This document shows, one piece after another, positions 7,610 to 15,556 of a stretch of 30,270 nt of DNA (the stretch's first letter is position 1; each line of letters begins with the position of its first letter). The stretch is from JBEKCP01 sp050014815 (GTDB taxonomy: Bacteria; Planctomycetota; Planctomycetia; Pirellulales; Thermoguttaceae). Position numbers and translations under genes: made by a program. The notes beneath the pieces are model-generated. The model had not been told where the DNA came from, searched no databases, and was given only the letters and a program-made list of their open reading frames with translations. The stretch lies in NCBI GenBank assembly GCA_050014815.1, contig JBEKCP010000009.1, forward strand, positions 1 to 30,270, given 5' to 3'.

Positions 7610-10600
7610 ATGAAACGGACTATCTTCATGCGACTCAGTTCCATTCTGCCCTTGCTGACAACCTCACAAACCGAACCGCAATCCTCGCAAATCAACAGGA
7701 TCCGCATCCTGTTGGTGGGCGTGCTCGCCGCAACCGGCATCGCCGCCGCGGCGGAACCGGAGAAAGCGCCGACCAGGTTCGCCATCACCCGCGTCCAGCA
7801 GACGCCCTTTCTGGTCCCACTGGGCGGGAAGTTGAGATCCGAAACCGTGTTGACGATCGCCAATCCCGGTCCCGCGCGTCACGCGTGGGTGCGTATTACC
7901 GTGGCTGAAAAACGGGGCGGTGTCGAGAACCTCGGGGAGCTTGCTGTCGCCAACAACCTCAAGACCGTGCACGTGCCGGAACTCTCCATGGAGAAGGAGA
8001 CCGTGACCTTCGAAGTCTTCGACCGCGAAGACTGCGCCGGTCAACCTCTGGCTGCCACGACGGTCCCGCAGCACAAGGTCCGACACTGGACGATCTATGT
8101 CAACCATGACATGCACCAGGACATCGGCTACACACGGTACCAGGAGGACCTGAAACGACCCACCTGGCCCGGATACCTCGACGTGGTATTGAAGGCCATG
8201 AGCGACAGCGATGGATGGGATGATGCCTCCAAAGCACGGTTGGGTATGGAGTCGTCGTTCACGATGTATGATGGCGCACTGACGGCGCGTAATGCCGACT
8301 GGATCGAGACCATCAAGAAGCGCGTCGCGGAACGGCGACTGGACTGGGGGTCCGGTTACGGAGACATCGCCCAGGAGAACATGAGCGCGGAAGAGTTGGC
8401 CCGATCGTGTTACTACTCGCGCCGCCACCTGCCGGATCTGCTGGGCGGCGGTTGTTCGTCCGTCGTCAACATGGCCGATAACAACAGTCTCTGTTGGTCA
8501 GTTGTCGATACCTTCCGCGAGGCCGGAATCAAGTACTATACCTTGCAACTGTGGGGGTGTGAGAACAGGCCGGCGCCCCTTCCCTATCTGTCCTATGTCG
8601 AGTCAAGCCGTTCTGGCCGTCGGCTATTGGTCGGCAACACGGGCGATTACACGAAAGAACCTTTCTCGCTGAAGGGGAAGGACCCTCAAGGTGTGCGCGA
8701 CGCGGTGGAGAAAACGCTCCTGCGACTTCAAACAAGCAATTACCCCTACGATGCCGTTCTGTGCCAGTTCAGCAATAGCGATAACGGCAGGATTGATCCA
8801 CAGGTCTATGAGCGCATCCGGAATTTCAACGCGATGGGATACGCCTATCCCAAAATGATCTGTGCCTTGCCGGAGGACTTCTACCGGCACATCGAGGGGT
8901 CTTTCGCCGAGGTTGTTCCGGTGGTCAAAGGGAATTTCGAGAACTGGTGGAATTACGGCATGGGCGCGGCGGCGTACGAGACCGCCGCGCACAAGGAAAG
9001 CCAGGACCCTTTGGCGGCAGGCGAGTTCTTGGCGACCATGGCGACGGTGCTGGGGGCGTCGGGGCGTTATCCCTACGAGAACCTGGCCGACGCGTGGCGG
9101 AACATGGCTCTCTACTGCGAGCATACCTTTGGAAGTCCCGACGGCAGTCTGAACAACCAGTGGTATTGGAAGCGCAACACCGCGCTGGCGGCCAGGACGC
9201 TGGCCGACAAGGTGATGCGCGAGTCGTTGGCGGCCGTCAGCTCAAGAATTCCGACCGCCGGCCCGACGATCGTGGTTTACAACTTCTTGCCGTGGAACCG
9301 GAATGATCTGACGCGAATCCCCCTGGCGAAACTGCCCAAGCACTTCGATCTGATCGACAATCAGACGGGCAAACCGGCGGCGTACGAATTGGTCGGCGAA
9401 AACGAGGCGGTGTTCGTTGCCACCGACGTGCCGGGCTTGGGATACAAGACCTTCAGGGTGACGGCGCGGACCGACGATCCGAAGTTCTCGGGGGGCGTCA
9501 CCGTCGCCGGCAACGTGTTGGAGAACCGTTTCTTCAAGATTTTCTTCGACGGCACCGGTGCGATCGCCAGCATTCGCGACAAGATGCGTGGCGACGCCGA
9601 ACTGGTGGACAAGGCCGCTCCCTTCCGTATGAATGAATTCGTTTATTCCCGGAACAAGGATGATCACCGGGTGGAGTCGGCCAAGCTTTCGGCCGTCGTC
9701 GGCCCCCTGATGGCAACCATGACTGCGGACGGCGCGTGCCAGGGAGTGGAAAGTCTGAAACGGAGCGTCGTGCTCTATGATGCGATTCCACGGATCGACT
9801 TTGTTCAGGATGTTGTAAAGTCACCGTCCGGATTTGGCATGAGCGCCGAGTCGAGCGGCAAGAATTGGCCGCGAGAGGAAGGGTATTTCGTCTTCCCGCT
9901 CAATGTTCCGAAGTTCCTTCTGCGCCACGAGATGCCGACGGGCAACGTTCGTCCGGTGGTTGATCCCAATCCGGGAACACCGGAACAGATACCCGGCACC
10001 TGCGCCGACCATTTCACGGTCAACCGTTGGATCGACGTGTCGAACCAGAGCGATTTCGGCGTGACCTTATCCCCCGTCGATGTCCCGCTGGTGATGTACG
10101 GAAAACGAACCGCGCGGAACTTCAACGTCAGTTACAAGGCCGCCAATCCGTGGATTTACAGCTACGCCTTCAACAATCTGTGGTGGGCGAATTGGCAGAA
10201 GACTCAACCCGGGCGCGTGGTGTTCCGCTATTCGCTGCGGCCGCATGGCGGGGCCGACTGGCTTGCGGGCGGCGCCCATCGGTTCGGGGCCGAGGTATGC
10301 AGTCCCTTGCGGACATGCGTCATCCCGGGACGGCAGGATGGCGTGGCGGGACTGAAAACGACCAATGGACAGTTCCTCAAGCTGGACCAGCCCAACGTTG
10401 TCCTGACCACCGCCAAACTGGCTGAGGCCAATGGGCAGGGCATCATCCTGCGTTTCAACGAAATCGAAGGTCGCAAGACCGAGGTGAGCGTCGACCTGGG
10501 CCTGTTGGCGCCCGCGGCCGTGATGCAGACCGACCTGGTCGAAAACGACCGCGGACCGTTGACGGTGAACCAAGGGGTCGTGACGTTCAGTATTGACGGA

Positions 10601-11254
10601 TTCAGTTGGGCAACCCTGCGGGTGATGGGTGGCCGGATGCCGCCGGTCGTGGCGGGCATCTCGGCGGTTACTGCGGCCAAGGGCACCCAGGTGACCTGGA
10701 CGGATCAGCAGGACGCTTCCCAGTTCGAGGTCTTCCGGGGCGCCAGCCCCGATTTCGAGGCCGGCGCCGGCAATTATCTGGCGACGGCCAGCAACAATCA
10801 TTTCTACGACCGTCAGGTGGACAAGGGCGTCAACGGGAGATATTTCTACCGTGTACGGGCTGTTCGGGCGGGTAGCAAGGGACCGCTTTCCACGGCCGCC
10901 CAGGCCGCCGTGGGGGAACTGGTCGATACCATGCCGCCGTCGGCTCCGCGCGTATCGGCCCAAGCGTTGCGGTATGACAAGATCACCCTCAGTTGGGAGC
11001 CATCGACCGACAACGTGGCGATCAAGGCGTATGAAGTGTACCGGGATAATAAAAAAATTGCCGACGTCGAGCCGTTCTATCTGAGTTGGTACGATTTCGA
11101 CACGGTTGCCGGCCAGGAGTATAGTTACACAGTCAAGGCGGTCGACGAAGCGGGGAATCGTTCGGAAGCGAGCCGGGAAAGTCGGGTTGGCACGCAGGGG
11201 TTCACCGTGCCCGATCCAGCGCGGCCGTCGTGCCCGGGCACGAATAAGAAGTAG
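7610..11254 (+). CDS. GH38-type alpha-mannosidase with two C-terminal FN3 domains
   Basis: Protein of 1214 residues from the ATG at 7610, which has GGGGAAA upstream. The frame is open further 5', but that region overlaps the ThuA remnant. The N-terminal catalytic part fits GH38: NHDMHQDIGYT places the zinc-binding His/Asp at H169 and D171, and VVNMADNNSLCW, then FREAGIKYY, places the likely nucleophile at D290. A middle segment near residue 645 (FFKIFFDGTGAIASIRDK) matches the beta-sandwich following GH38 barrels. Residues about 1010-1100 and 1108-1200 are two FN3 domains (ITLSWEPSTDNVAIKAYEVY). GH38 enzymes are metal-dependent retaining alpha-mannosidases, and these residues support activity. 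A hydrophobic segment at about 34-48 would be the signal, preceded by some 27 extra residues not present in the remnant at 18820. The linkage attacked is unknown. Confidence 0.85.
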   Translation: MKRTIFMRLSSILPLLTTSQTEPQSSQINRIRILLVGVLAATGIAAAAEPEKAPTRFAITRVQQTPFLVPLGGKLRSETVLTIANPGPARHAWVRITVAEKRGGVENLGELAVANNLKTVHVPELSMEKETVTFEVFDREDCAGQPLAATTVPQHKVRHWTIYVNHDMHQDIGYTRYQEDLKRPTWPGYLDVVLKAMSDSDGWDDASKARLGMESSFTMYDGALTARNADWIETIKKRVAERRLDWGSGYGDIAQENMSAEELARSCYYSRRHLPDLLGGGCSSVVNMADNNSLCWSVVDTFREAGIKYYTLQLWGCENRPAPLPYLSYVESSRSGRRLLVGNTGDYTKEPFSLKGKDPQGVRDAVEKTLLRLQTSNYPYDAVLCQFSNSDNGRIDPQVYERIRNFNAMGYAYPKMICALPEDFYRHIEGSFAEVVPVVKGNFENWWNYGMGAAAYETAAHKESQDPLAAGEFLATMATVLGASGRYPYENLADAWRNMALYCEHTFGSPDGSLNNQWYWKRNTALAARTLADKVMRESLAAVSSRIPTAGPTIVVYNFLPWNRNDLTRIPLAKLPKHFDLIDNQTGKPAAYELVGENEAVFVATDVPGLGYKTFRVTARTDDPKFSGGVTVAGNVLENRFFKIFFDGTGAIASIRDKMRGDAELVDKAAPFRMNEFVYSRNKDDHRVESAKLSAVVGPLMATMTADGACQGVESLKRSVVLYDAIPRIDFVQDVVKSPSGFGMSAESSGKNWPREEGYFVFPLNVPKFLLRHEMPTGNVRPVVDPNPGTPEQIPGTCADHFTVNRWIDVSNQSDFGVTLSPVDVPLVMYGKRTARNFNVSYKAANPWIYSYAFNNLWWANWQKTQPGRVVFRYSLRPHGGADWLAGGAHRFGAEVCSPLRTCVIPGRQDGVAGLKTTNGQFLKLDQPNVVLTTAKLAEANGQGIILRFNEIEGRKTEVSVDLGLLAPAAVMQTDLVENDRGPLTVNQGVVTFSIDGFSWATLRVMGGRMPPVVAGISAVTAAKGTQVTWTDQQDASQFEVFRGASPDFEAGAGNYLATASNNHFYDRQVDKGVNGRYFYRVRAVRAGSKGPLSTAAQAAVGELVDTMPPSAPRVSAQALRYDKITLSWEPSTDNVAIKAYEVYRDNKKIADVEPFYLSWYDFDTVAGQEYSYTVKAVDEAGNRSEASRESRVGTQGFTVPDPARPSCPGTNKK

Positions 11255-11282
11255 ATCGCGATTATTACGCCTGCACAGGAGA

Positions 11283-11671
11283 ATCCAGGAGTTAGTTCCC
11301 GATGAAGTCGGTAAGCAGGCCGAGGATGCGCTGTTGGCGGACATCGCCAAGAGCAACGGCTTCTTGAGCACCGGGTTCATTGCCACTACGACAGCGTGCA
11401 TGGCCGCATCGAAAGCAACTGGCAACGGCGCGGCCGGCAGTTTATAATGGACGTCACCGTTCCCGCCAATACCACGGCCACCGTTTTTGTCCCGACCACC
11501 CGCGCCGAAACGATCCTGGAGAGCGGCAACCCGCTGGCGCAGGCTGACGGCGTCCGATTATTGCGCGCTGAGCGCGAGCGTGCCGTGCTGAGCTGCGCGG
11601 CCGGCGTGTACCATTTCAGCGCGGCGCTACCGGCACGGGAAACAAGAGAGGGAGCTTCAGCAAGTCCATGA
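11283..11671 (+). pseudogene. remnant of a GH78 alpha-L-rhamnosidase
   Basis: Two fragments of one family lie in different frames. From 11283 to about 11371 the reading is IQELVPDEVGKQAEDALLAD, then STGF, matching the segment before the LNTGFVGT motif of GH78 catalytic barrels. From about 11384 to 11668 another frame reads HYDSVHGRIESNW, then TTATVFVPTT, ESGNP and AAGVYHFS, matching the C-terminal beta-sandwich. The intact GH78 gene at 15557 has the same order: LNTGFVGTRYL, then ESPYGRILSNW, SATIFVPTT and SAGVYRFTS. About 95 residues between the two parts are missing, together with everything upstream, so the gene cannot make an active enzyme. Its TGA (11669-11671) overlaps the ATG of the next gene, the junction expected of an original operon. 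Confidence 0.8.
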
Positions 11672-12873
11672 ACGCACGCGACACTTTTCACGCCACCAAG
11701 AATTGCCGGCCCGCAGGCCGGCTGCCGTCGTCTTCCATGAACATGTTACTCGCGCTCGCCCTGGGCCTCGGTTCCGCCCTGGCAGCCGCTGATGCCGCGC
11801 AACCCGTTGCGAAGCCCTCACCGCCGAATGACCCCGCGGCATCGACGGTCTACATGGATAACGTCCATCTCGTCAAGAGCCCATCGAACTGGCACATGAC
11901 CGGCACGGCAGGGTCCATGGCGATGGAGGCCGTGTTCGTCGGATCGTATTTCCGCGTCAAGTTCCATGGAACGGGCGTCGACATCCACGTGGATACCGCC
12001 GGACTGTCGGAATATCCCTGGGTTGGCTATCGAATCGACGATGGCGAGGATTCCGTCAATCTGTTGACGGCGGACCAGAAGGTCATCCGCATCTCGCGAC
12101 TGCCTGTCGGCGAACACTCGCTCTTCGTGTTTTATCACGCTCGAAACAACTTCAATCAGAGGAACACCTGGGCTGACGCGCAAAAGCTGAGAATCCTCAG
12201 CCTCGCGTTCTTCGGCGGACGCGGGATACTTCCTTCGACGGCCAGACCATTGAAAGGAATTCTGTACGGCGACTCCATCACGGCCGGTCTCGCTTGCGGA
12301 GCGGCCCCGGGCGTCCGTTGCAGCGACAAATACGTCAACGGCGCTACGGCAAGCTACGCCTATTTTCTGGGAAATGGACTGAATGCCGAGTACGACCAGG
12401 CGGGATGCGGCGGCGACGGCTGGACCAAAGGCGGCGTAGGAGGGTTTCCCGGTTTCCAGAATGGCTGGAACTACAAGAAGGCAGGAGTCGCCCGAGATCT
12501 ATCCCAACATGACTTCGTTACCATCTATCACGGGTACAACGACGGGAAAGTGCCCGATTCCGTGGTGGGTTCCATGATGGAGAAACTTCGCTCCGCGAAC
12601 TCGAATATGTGGATATTTGTCATGGTTCCGTTCAGCGGTCGAAACAAGGCAGCCATTGTCAACGGCGTCGCCGATCATCTATCCAAGCATCCCGCGGAAA
12701 CGAGAATCAAGGTCATTGACACTTCCGGAGTGCGGATCAAGACCGCCGACGGGATCCATCCGACTCCGGCGGGGGCTGAAGTTCTTGCGAAGTTCATGAC
12801 TTCTTCAATCAAGGAATATCTGGCCGGTGAATCAAAGACCGCACCGGCGGCGGCTTCTTTCGGGAAACCATAG
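11668..12873 (+). CDS. secreted SGNH/GDSL-type hydrolase (carbohydrate esterase-like)
   Basis: Protein of 401 residues. It starts at 11668 in an ATGA overlap with the rhamnosidase remnant, with GAGGGAG about a dozen bases upstream. An in-frame ATG at 11737 lies directly before the hydrophobic segment (LLALALGLGSALAAADAAQ) but lacks a ribosome-binding site. Residues about 55-190 are a jelly-roll-like N-terminal domain as in two-domain acetyl-xylan-type esterases. The SGNH domain follows: GDSITAG with nucleophile Ser203, GYND with Asn291, and DGIHPT with Asp361 and His364. All key blocks needed for activity are therefore present. The expected role is removal of acetyl or similar esters from glycans outside the cytoplasm. 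The exact carbohydrate esterase family is uncertain. Confidence 0.85.
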   Translation: MNARDTFHATKNCRPAGRLPSSSMNMLLALALGLGSALAAADAAQPVAKPSPPNDPAASTVYMDNVHLVKSPSNWHMTGTAGSMAMEAVFVGSYFRVKFHGTGVDIHVDTAGLSEYPWVGYRIDDGEDSVNLLTADQKVIRISRLPVGEHSLFVFYHARNNFNQRNTWADAQKLRILSLAFFGGRGILPSTARPLKGILYGDSITAGLACGAAPGVRCSDKYVNGATASYAYFLGNGLNAEYDQAGCGGDGWTKGGVGGFPGFQNGWNYKKAGVARDLSQHDFVTIYHGYNDGKVPDSVVGSMMEKLRSANSNMWIFVMVPFSGRNKAAIVNGVADHLSKHPAETRIKVIDTSGVRIKTADGIHPTPAGAEVLAKFMTSSIKEYLAGESKTAPAAASFGKP

Positions 12874-12881
12874 GAGAAACA

Positions 12882-15401
12882 ATGATGCTCTACCGAATGT
12901 TTTTCGTGTTGGCAATGTTTCCAACCGCCGCATCGCTGATCGCCCAGGAAATCGGGCCGGACTTGACTGCCCGGTGGAAACAGGAGTTCAACCTGGTTCA
13001 GGAAGAAGTCCGGGTCCTCGGCGATAAAGCGTTGCCGCAGGAGTACGGCAAGACAACGGTCCAGGTGAATCTGCAGTCGCCCGTCGATGTCGTTTGCAGT
13101 CGAACGCAAGCGCTGTTGGACCGGATCGCCCAGTTGCCCGGCGCCCCGGCAATGGGGAAGCTCCAATCCGAGTTGACGGCATTGCGATCGCGCGCGGCAT
13201 CCCATCCCGCCGACGAGGCTCTTTTCCTGGAAGTGTGCGCACTTCGACAGCGGATCGCACTCTCGAATCCGCTGATCGATTTCGACAGTTTGCTTTTCAC
13301 GGCATACGAGGGAGATTCGCTCATTCACCTGCACAATAACGCCGCGGCGAGCGCGAAAGTGTGCGCCGGCGCCGGACTGTACATCGTCAGCGGCATCAAG
13401 TCCGGAAAATACAGCGTCGTCGACCTGTTGGAGAAGGCCCCGGTGACCAATGGACGCTATCAGGGCAAGATTCTCAGCAACAGGAATCCGGAATGGATGA
13501 ATAAGGCCATCTTCAATTCTCTGGCGCTGTCCTATGACGCGAAGCAGATCGTCTTTTCGTGGGCTCAGGGGAAGCTTCCCAAAGGGAGCAAGGGGATCTG
13601 GAATTGCCGTGGTGGTTGGCTGACGCCAGAATCGTCACTGCACCTGTTCAAGGTCGGCACTGACGGCTCCAATCTCCAGCAACTGACCGATACCCGCGCG
13701 GCCAATGACTATCATCCATGCTGGCATCCCGACGGTCAAAGGATCATCTTCATCTCCGACCGGATGCTCAATAGCGAGCGATGCGGGGGGAATTCGGTGA
13801 CGGGGAATTTGTTCATCATGAATGCCAACGGCGAGAATCTGTACCCGATCAGTTGGCACGAAACCAGTGAATTGAATCCAAGCATCGACAATAATGGGAT
13901 GCTCGTTTACACAAGATGGGACTATGTTGACCGGCATCAGACGGCATACCATAACATGTGGATATGCTATCCGGACGGGCGGGATCCGCGGGCCTACCAT
14001 GGTAACTATGGTGGACGGCAGTACCCGATGGCGGAAATCTTCATTCGCGCCATTCCCGGCAGCCAGAAGTACATGGCGCTGGCGTCCGGCCACCATTCGC
14101 AGCCGCAAGGAAATATCGTCCTGATCGATCTCACGCACAAAGACGGGGATGCCGGTCAGCTCACCACGTTTTGGCCGGGGATGGCCCTGAAGAGCGACGG
14201 TTGGCCCAACCGCAAGACCGACGGCGTATTGCAGAAGAATCATTGCGATCCCTGGCCGCTCAGTGAGGATTTTGCGATTGTCGGGCGGAATTCCGAGATT
14301 GTCTTGGTTGACAGATTTCGCAATGAAATCCTTCTTTACGACGCTGCCAAGGTGTTGATGGAGACCAACGGATTCCCGGTCCGGTTCCCGACGCCCCTGA
14401 AAGCCCGACCTGCGCCGCCGTGCATTGCGGACCGCACGTTTCAGGGAGTGAATCGTCCGAAGGCGCCCCCGGCGACCATTTCGGTGGTCAATGTGAATGA
14501 ATCCGATTACGCATGGCCGCCCGACACGAAGATCACGGCGCTGCGGATTGTTCAAATACTTCCCAAACCCGCCGTGGTTGACGGCGATCCCGCACTCTCC
14601 GGTGAAATAGATTTGCCCCGTATCGGATACGCTTCGCAATCGTCGGCACGCATGATCTTGGGAACGGTGCCCGTGGAACCTGACGGGAGCGCCTATTTCG
14701 AGGCGCCGGTCGAACGCGAAATCTACTTCCAAGCGCTCGATGAGAAAGGGATGGCGGTCGCCACCATGCTTTCCGGGACCTATGTGCACCCGGGCGAGCA
14801 ACTCACCTGTATTGGGTGCCATGAAGACAAATCGAAGGCCGTGGCGACCAAGGGAGTCAGAAAGGCCTTTCAAAGGCCGCCATCCCGGATTACACCCGAC
14901 GTTGACGGATCTTGTCCGTTGACCTATCACCGTCTTGTCAAAATGCCGGTCTTCGACAAGAAATGTCTTCCCTGCCATATCAAAGAAGGCAAAGGGATTC
15001 AAGATTTCAGTTACTGGAAATCTCCAGACGATGAGATGCGCAAGAATAAGAGCAAGAAGATTGATTGCGCGGGAGACATTCATAAATATGTCCGTTACTA
15101 TGAACTGGTCGGTGGTCGATCGACTCCCAAAGAGAGACTCGCCTATGGATCTCCGCTGCTGAAGTATCTCGATCCGAGTCATTATGGCGTCGCCCTTTCC
15201 GCGGAGGAGTTCCATCGCGTGACGTTATGGCTTGACGCGAATTCGCTTGAATTGGGGACATTCGATCTCATGAAAGAGCGCATTGACAAACAACGGAAAG
15301 GTGAAGTGGTATGGCCGTCCGGACCGCCCTTGTATGAGGGCGTCAACTATTACGGCGTGGACCCCGCGAATCCCACCGGAGTGCAACGGCCAGTACCATG
15401 A
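12882..15401 (+). CDS. HzsA-like dihaem c-type cytochrome with beta-propeller
   Basis: Protein of 839 residues with a signal peptide (MMLYRMFFVLAMFPTAASL) and AGGAG just upstream. Residues about 130-500 hold TolB/PD40-type propeller repeats (HPDGQRIIFISDR). Residues about 535-660 match the middle domain of the hydrazine synthase alpha subunit family: ILGTVPVEPDGSAYFEAP, then YFQALDEKGMA. There are two haem c motifs, C643-IG-CH and C695-LP-CH, as in HzsA. The family is spread widely through Planctomycetota and Verrucomicrobiota without anammox, and no HzsB or HzsC homologue is present here, so hydrazine synthesis is not implied. A periplasmic electron-transfer or redox role is the reasonable inference. 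It starts nine bases after the esterase stop codon, so it is probably in the same operon. Unlike its two paralogues downstream it lacks the SUMF1-like domain. Confidence 0.8.
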   Translation: MMLYRMFFVLAMFPTAASLIAQEIGPDLTARWKQEFNLVQEEVRVLGDKALPQEYGKTTVQVNLQSPVDVVCSRTQALLDRIAQLPGAPAMGKLQSELTALRSRAASHPADEALFLEVCALRQRIALSNPLIDFDSLLFTAYEGDSLIHLHNNAAASAKVCAGAGLYIVSGIKSGKYSVVDLLEKAPVTNGRYQGKILSNRNPEWMNKAIFNSLALSYDAKQIVFSWAQGKLPKGSKGIWNCRGGWLTPESSLHLFKVGTDGSNLQQLTDTRAANDYHPCWHPDGQRIIFISDRMLNSERCGGNSVTGNLFIMNANGENLYPISWHETSELNPSIDNNGMLVYTRWDYVDRHQTAYHNMWICYPDGRDPRAYHGNYGGRQYPMAEIFIRAIPGSQKYMALASGHHSQPQGNIVLIDLTHKDGDAGQLTTFWPGMALKSDGWPNRKTDGVLQKNHCDPWPLSEDFAIVGRNSEIVLVDRFRNEILLYDAAKVLMETNGFPVRFPTPLKARPAPPCIADRTFQGVNRPKAPPATISVVNVNESDYAWPPDTKITALRIVQILPKPAVVDGDPALSGEIDLPRIGYASQSSARMILGTVPVEPDGSAYFEAPVEREIYFQALDEKGMAVATMLSGTYVHPGEQLTCIGCHEDKSKAVATKGVRKAFQRPPSRITPDVDGSCPLTYHRLVKMPVFDKKCLPCHIKEGKGIQDFSYWKSPDDEMRKNKSKKIDCAGDIHKYVRYYELVGGRSTPKERLAYGSPLLKYLDPSHYGVALSAEEFHRVTLWLDANSLELGTFDLMKERIDKQRKGEVVWPSGPPLYEGVNYYGVDPANPTGVQRPVP

Positions 15402-15556
15402 CCTGCGGCCTGCCCGGGCGGCAAGTGTCTCGGGTTTCCGTGGTCGGTACCGTCCGGGACAATCTCTCGGAAACCGTCCAAGGGCCGTGAACGGATACCA
15501 TTCCACTTCGAACGGTAAACTGAACCTAAAGGCTAAACACCAGAAGGAGCCTGACC
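15402..15556 (+). other. intergenic region with inverted repeat
   Basis: This is one of the longest true gaps without a remnant (155 bases). It holds an inverted repeat, GGTTTCCG (15433-15440) with CGGAAACC (15468-15475), separated by 27 bases that include the palindrome CGGTACCG. No T-run follows, so a Rho-independent terminator is not supported. A good ribosome-binding site (AAGGAG, 15544-15549) precedes the next gene. A promoter for the downstream block could lie here, but I cannot point to convincing -35 and -10 boxes. Confidence 0.35.

Noticed and set aside
13635..15215. Long - strand frame opposite the HzsA-like gene
   Set aside because: It lies entirely opposite a gene with two haem motifs and shows no features of its own. 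The same holds for the antisense frames at 10067-11425, 16859-18007 and 28399-29709.
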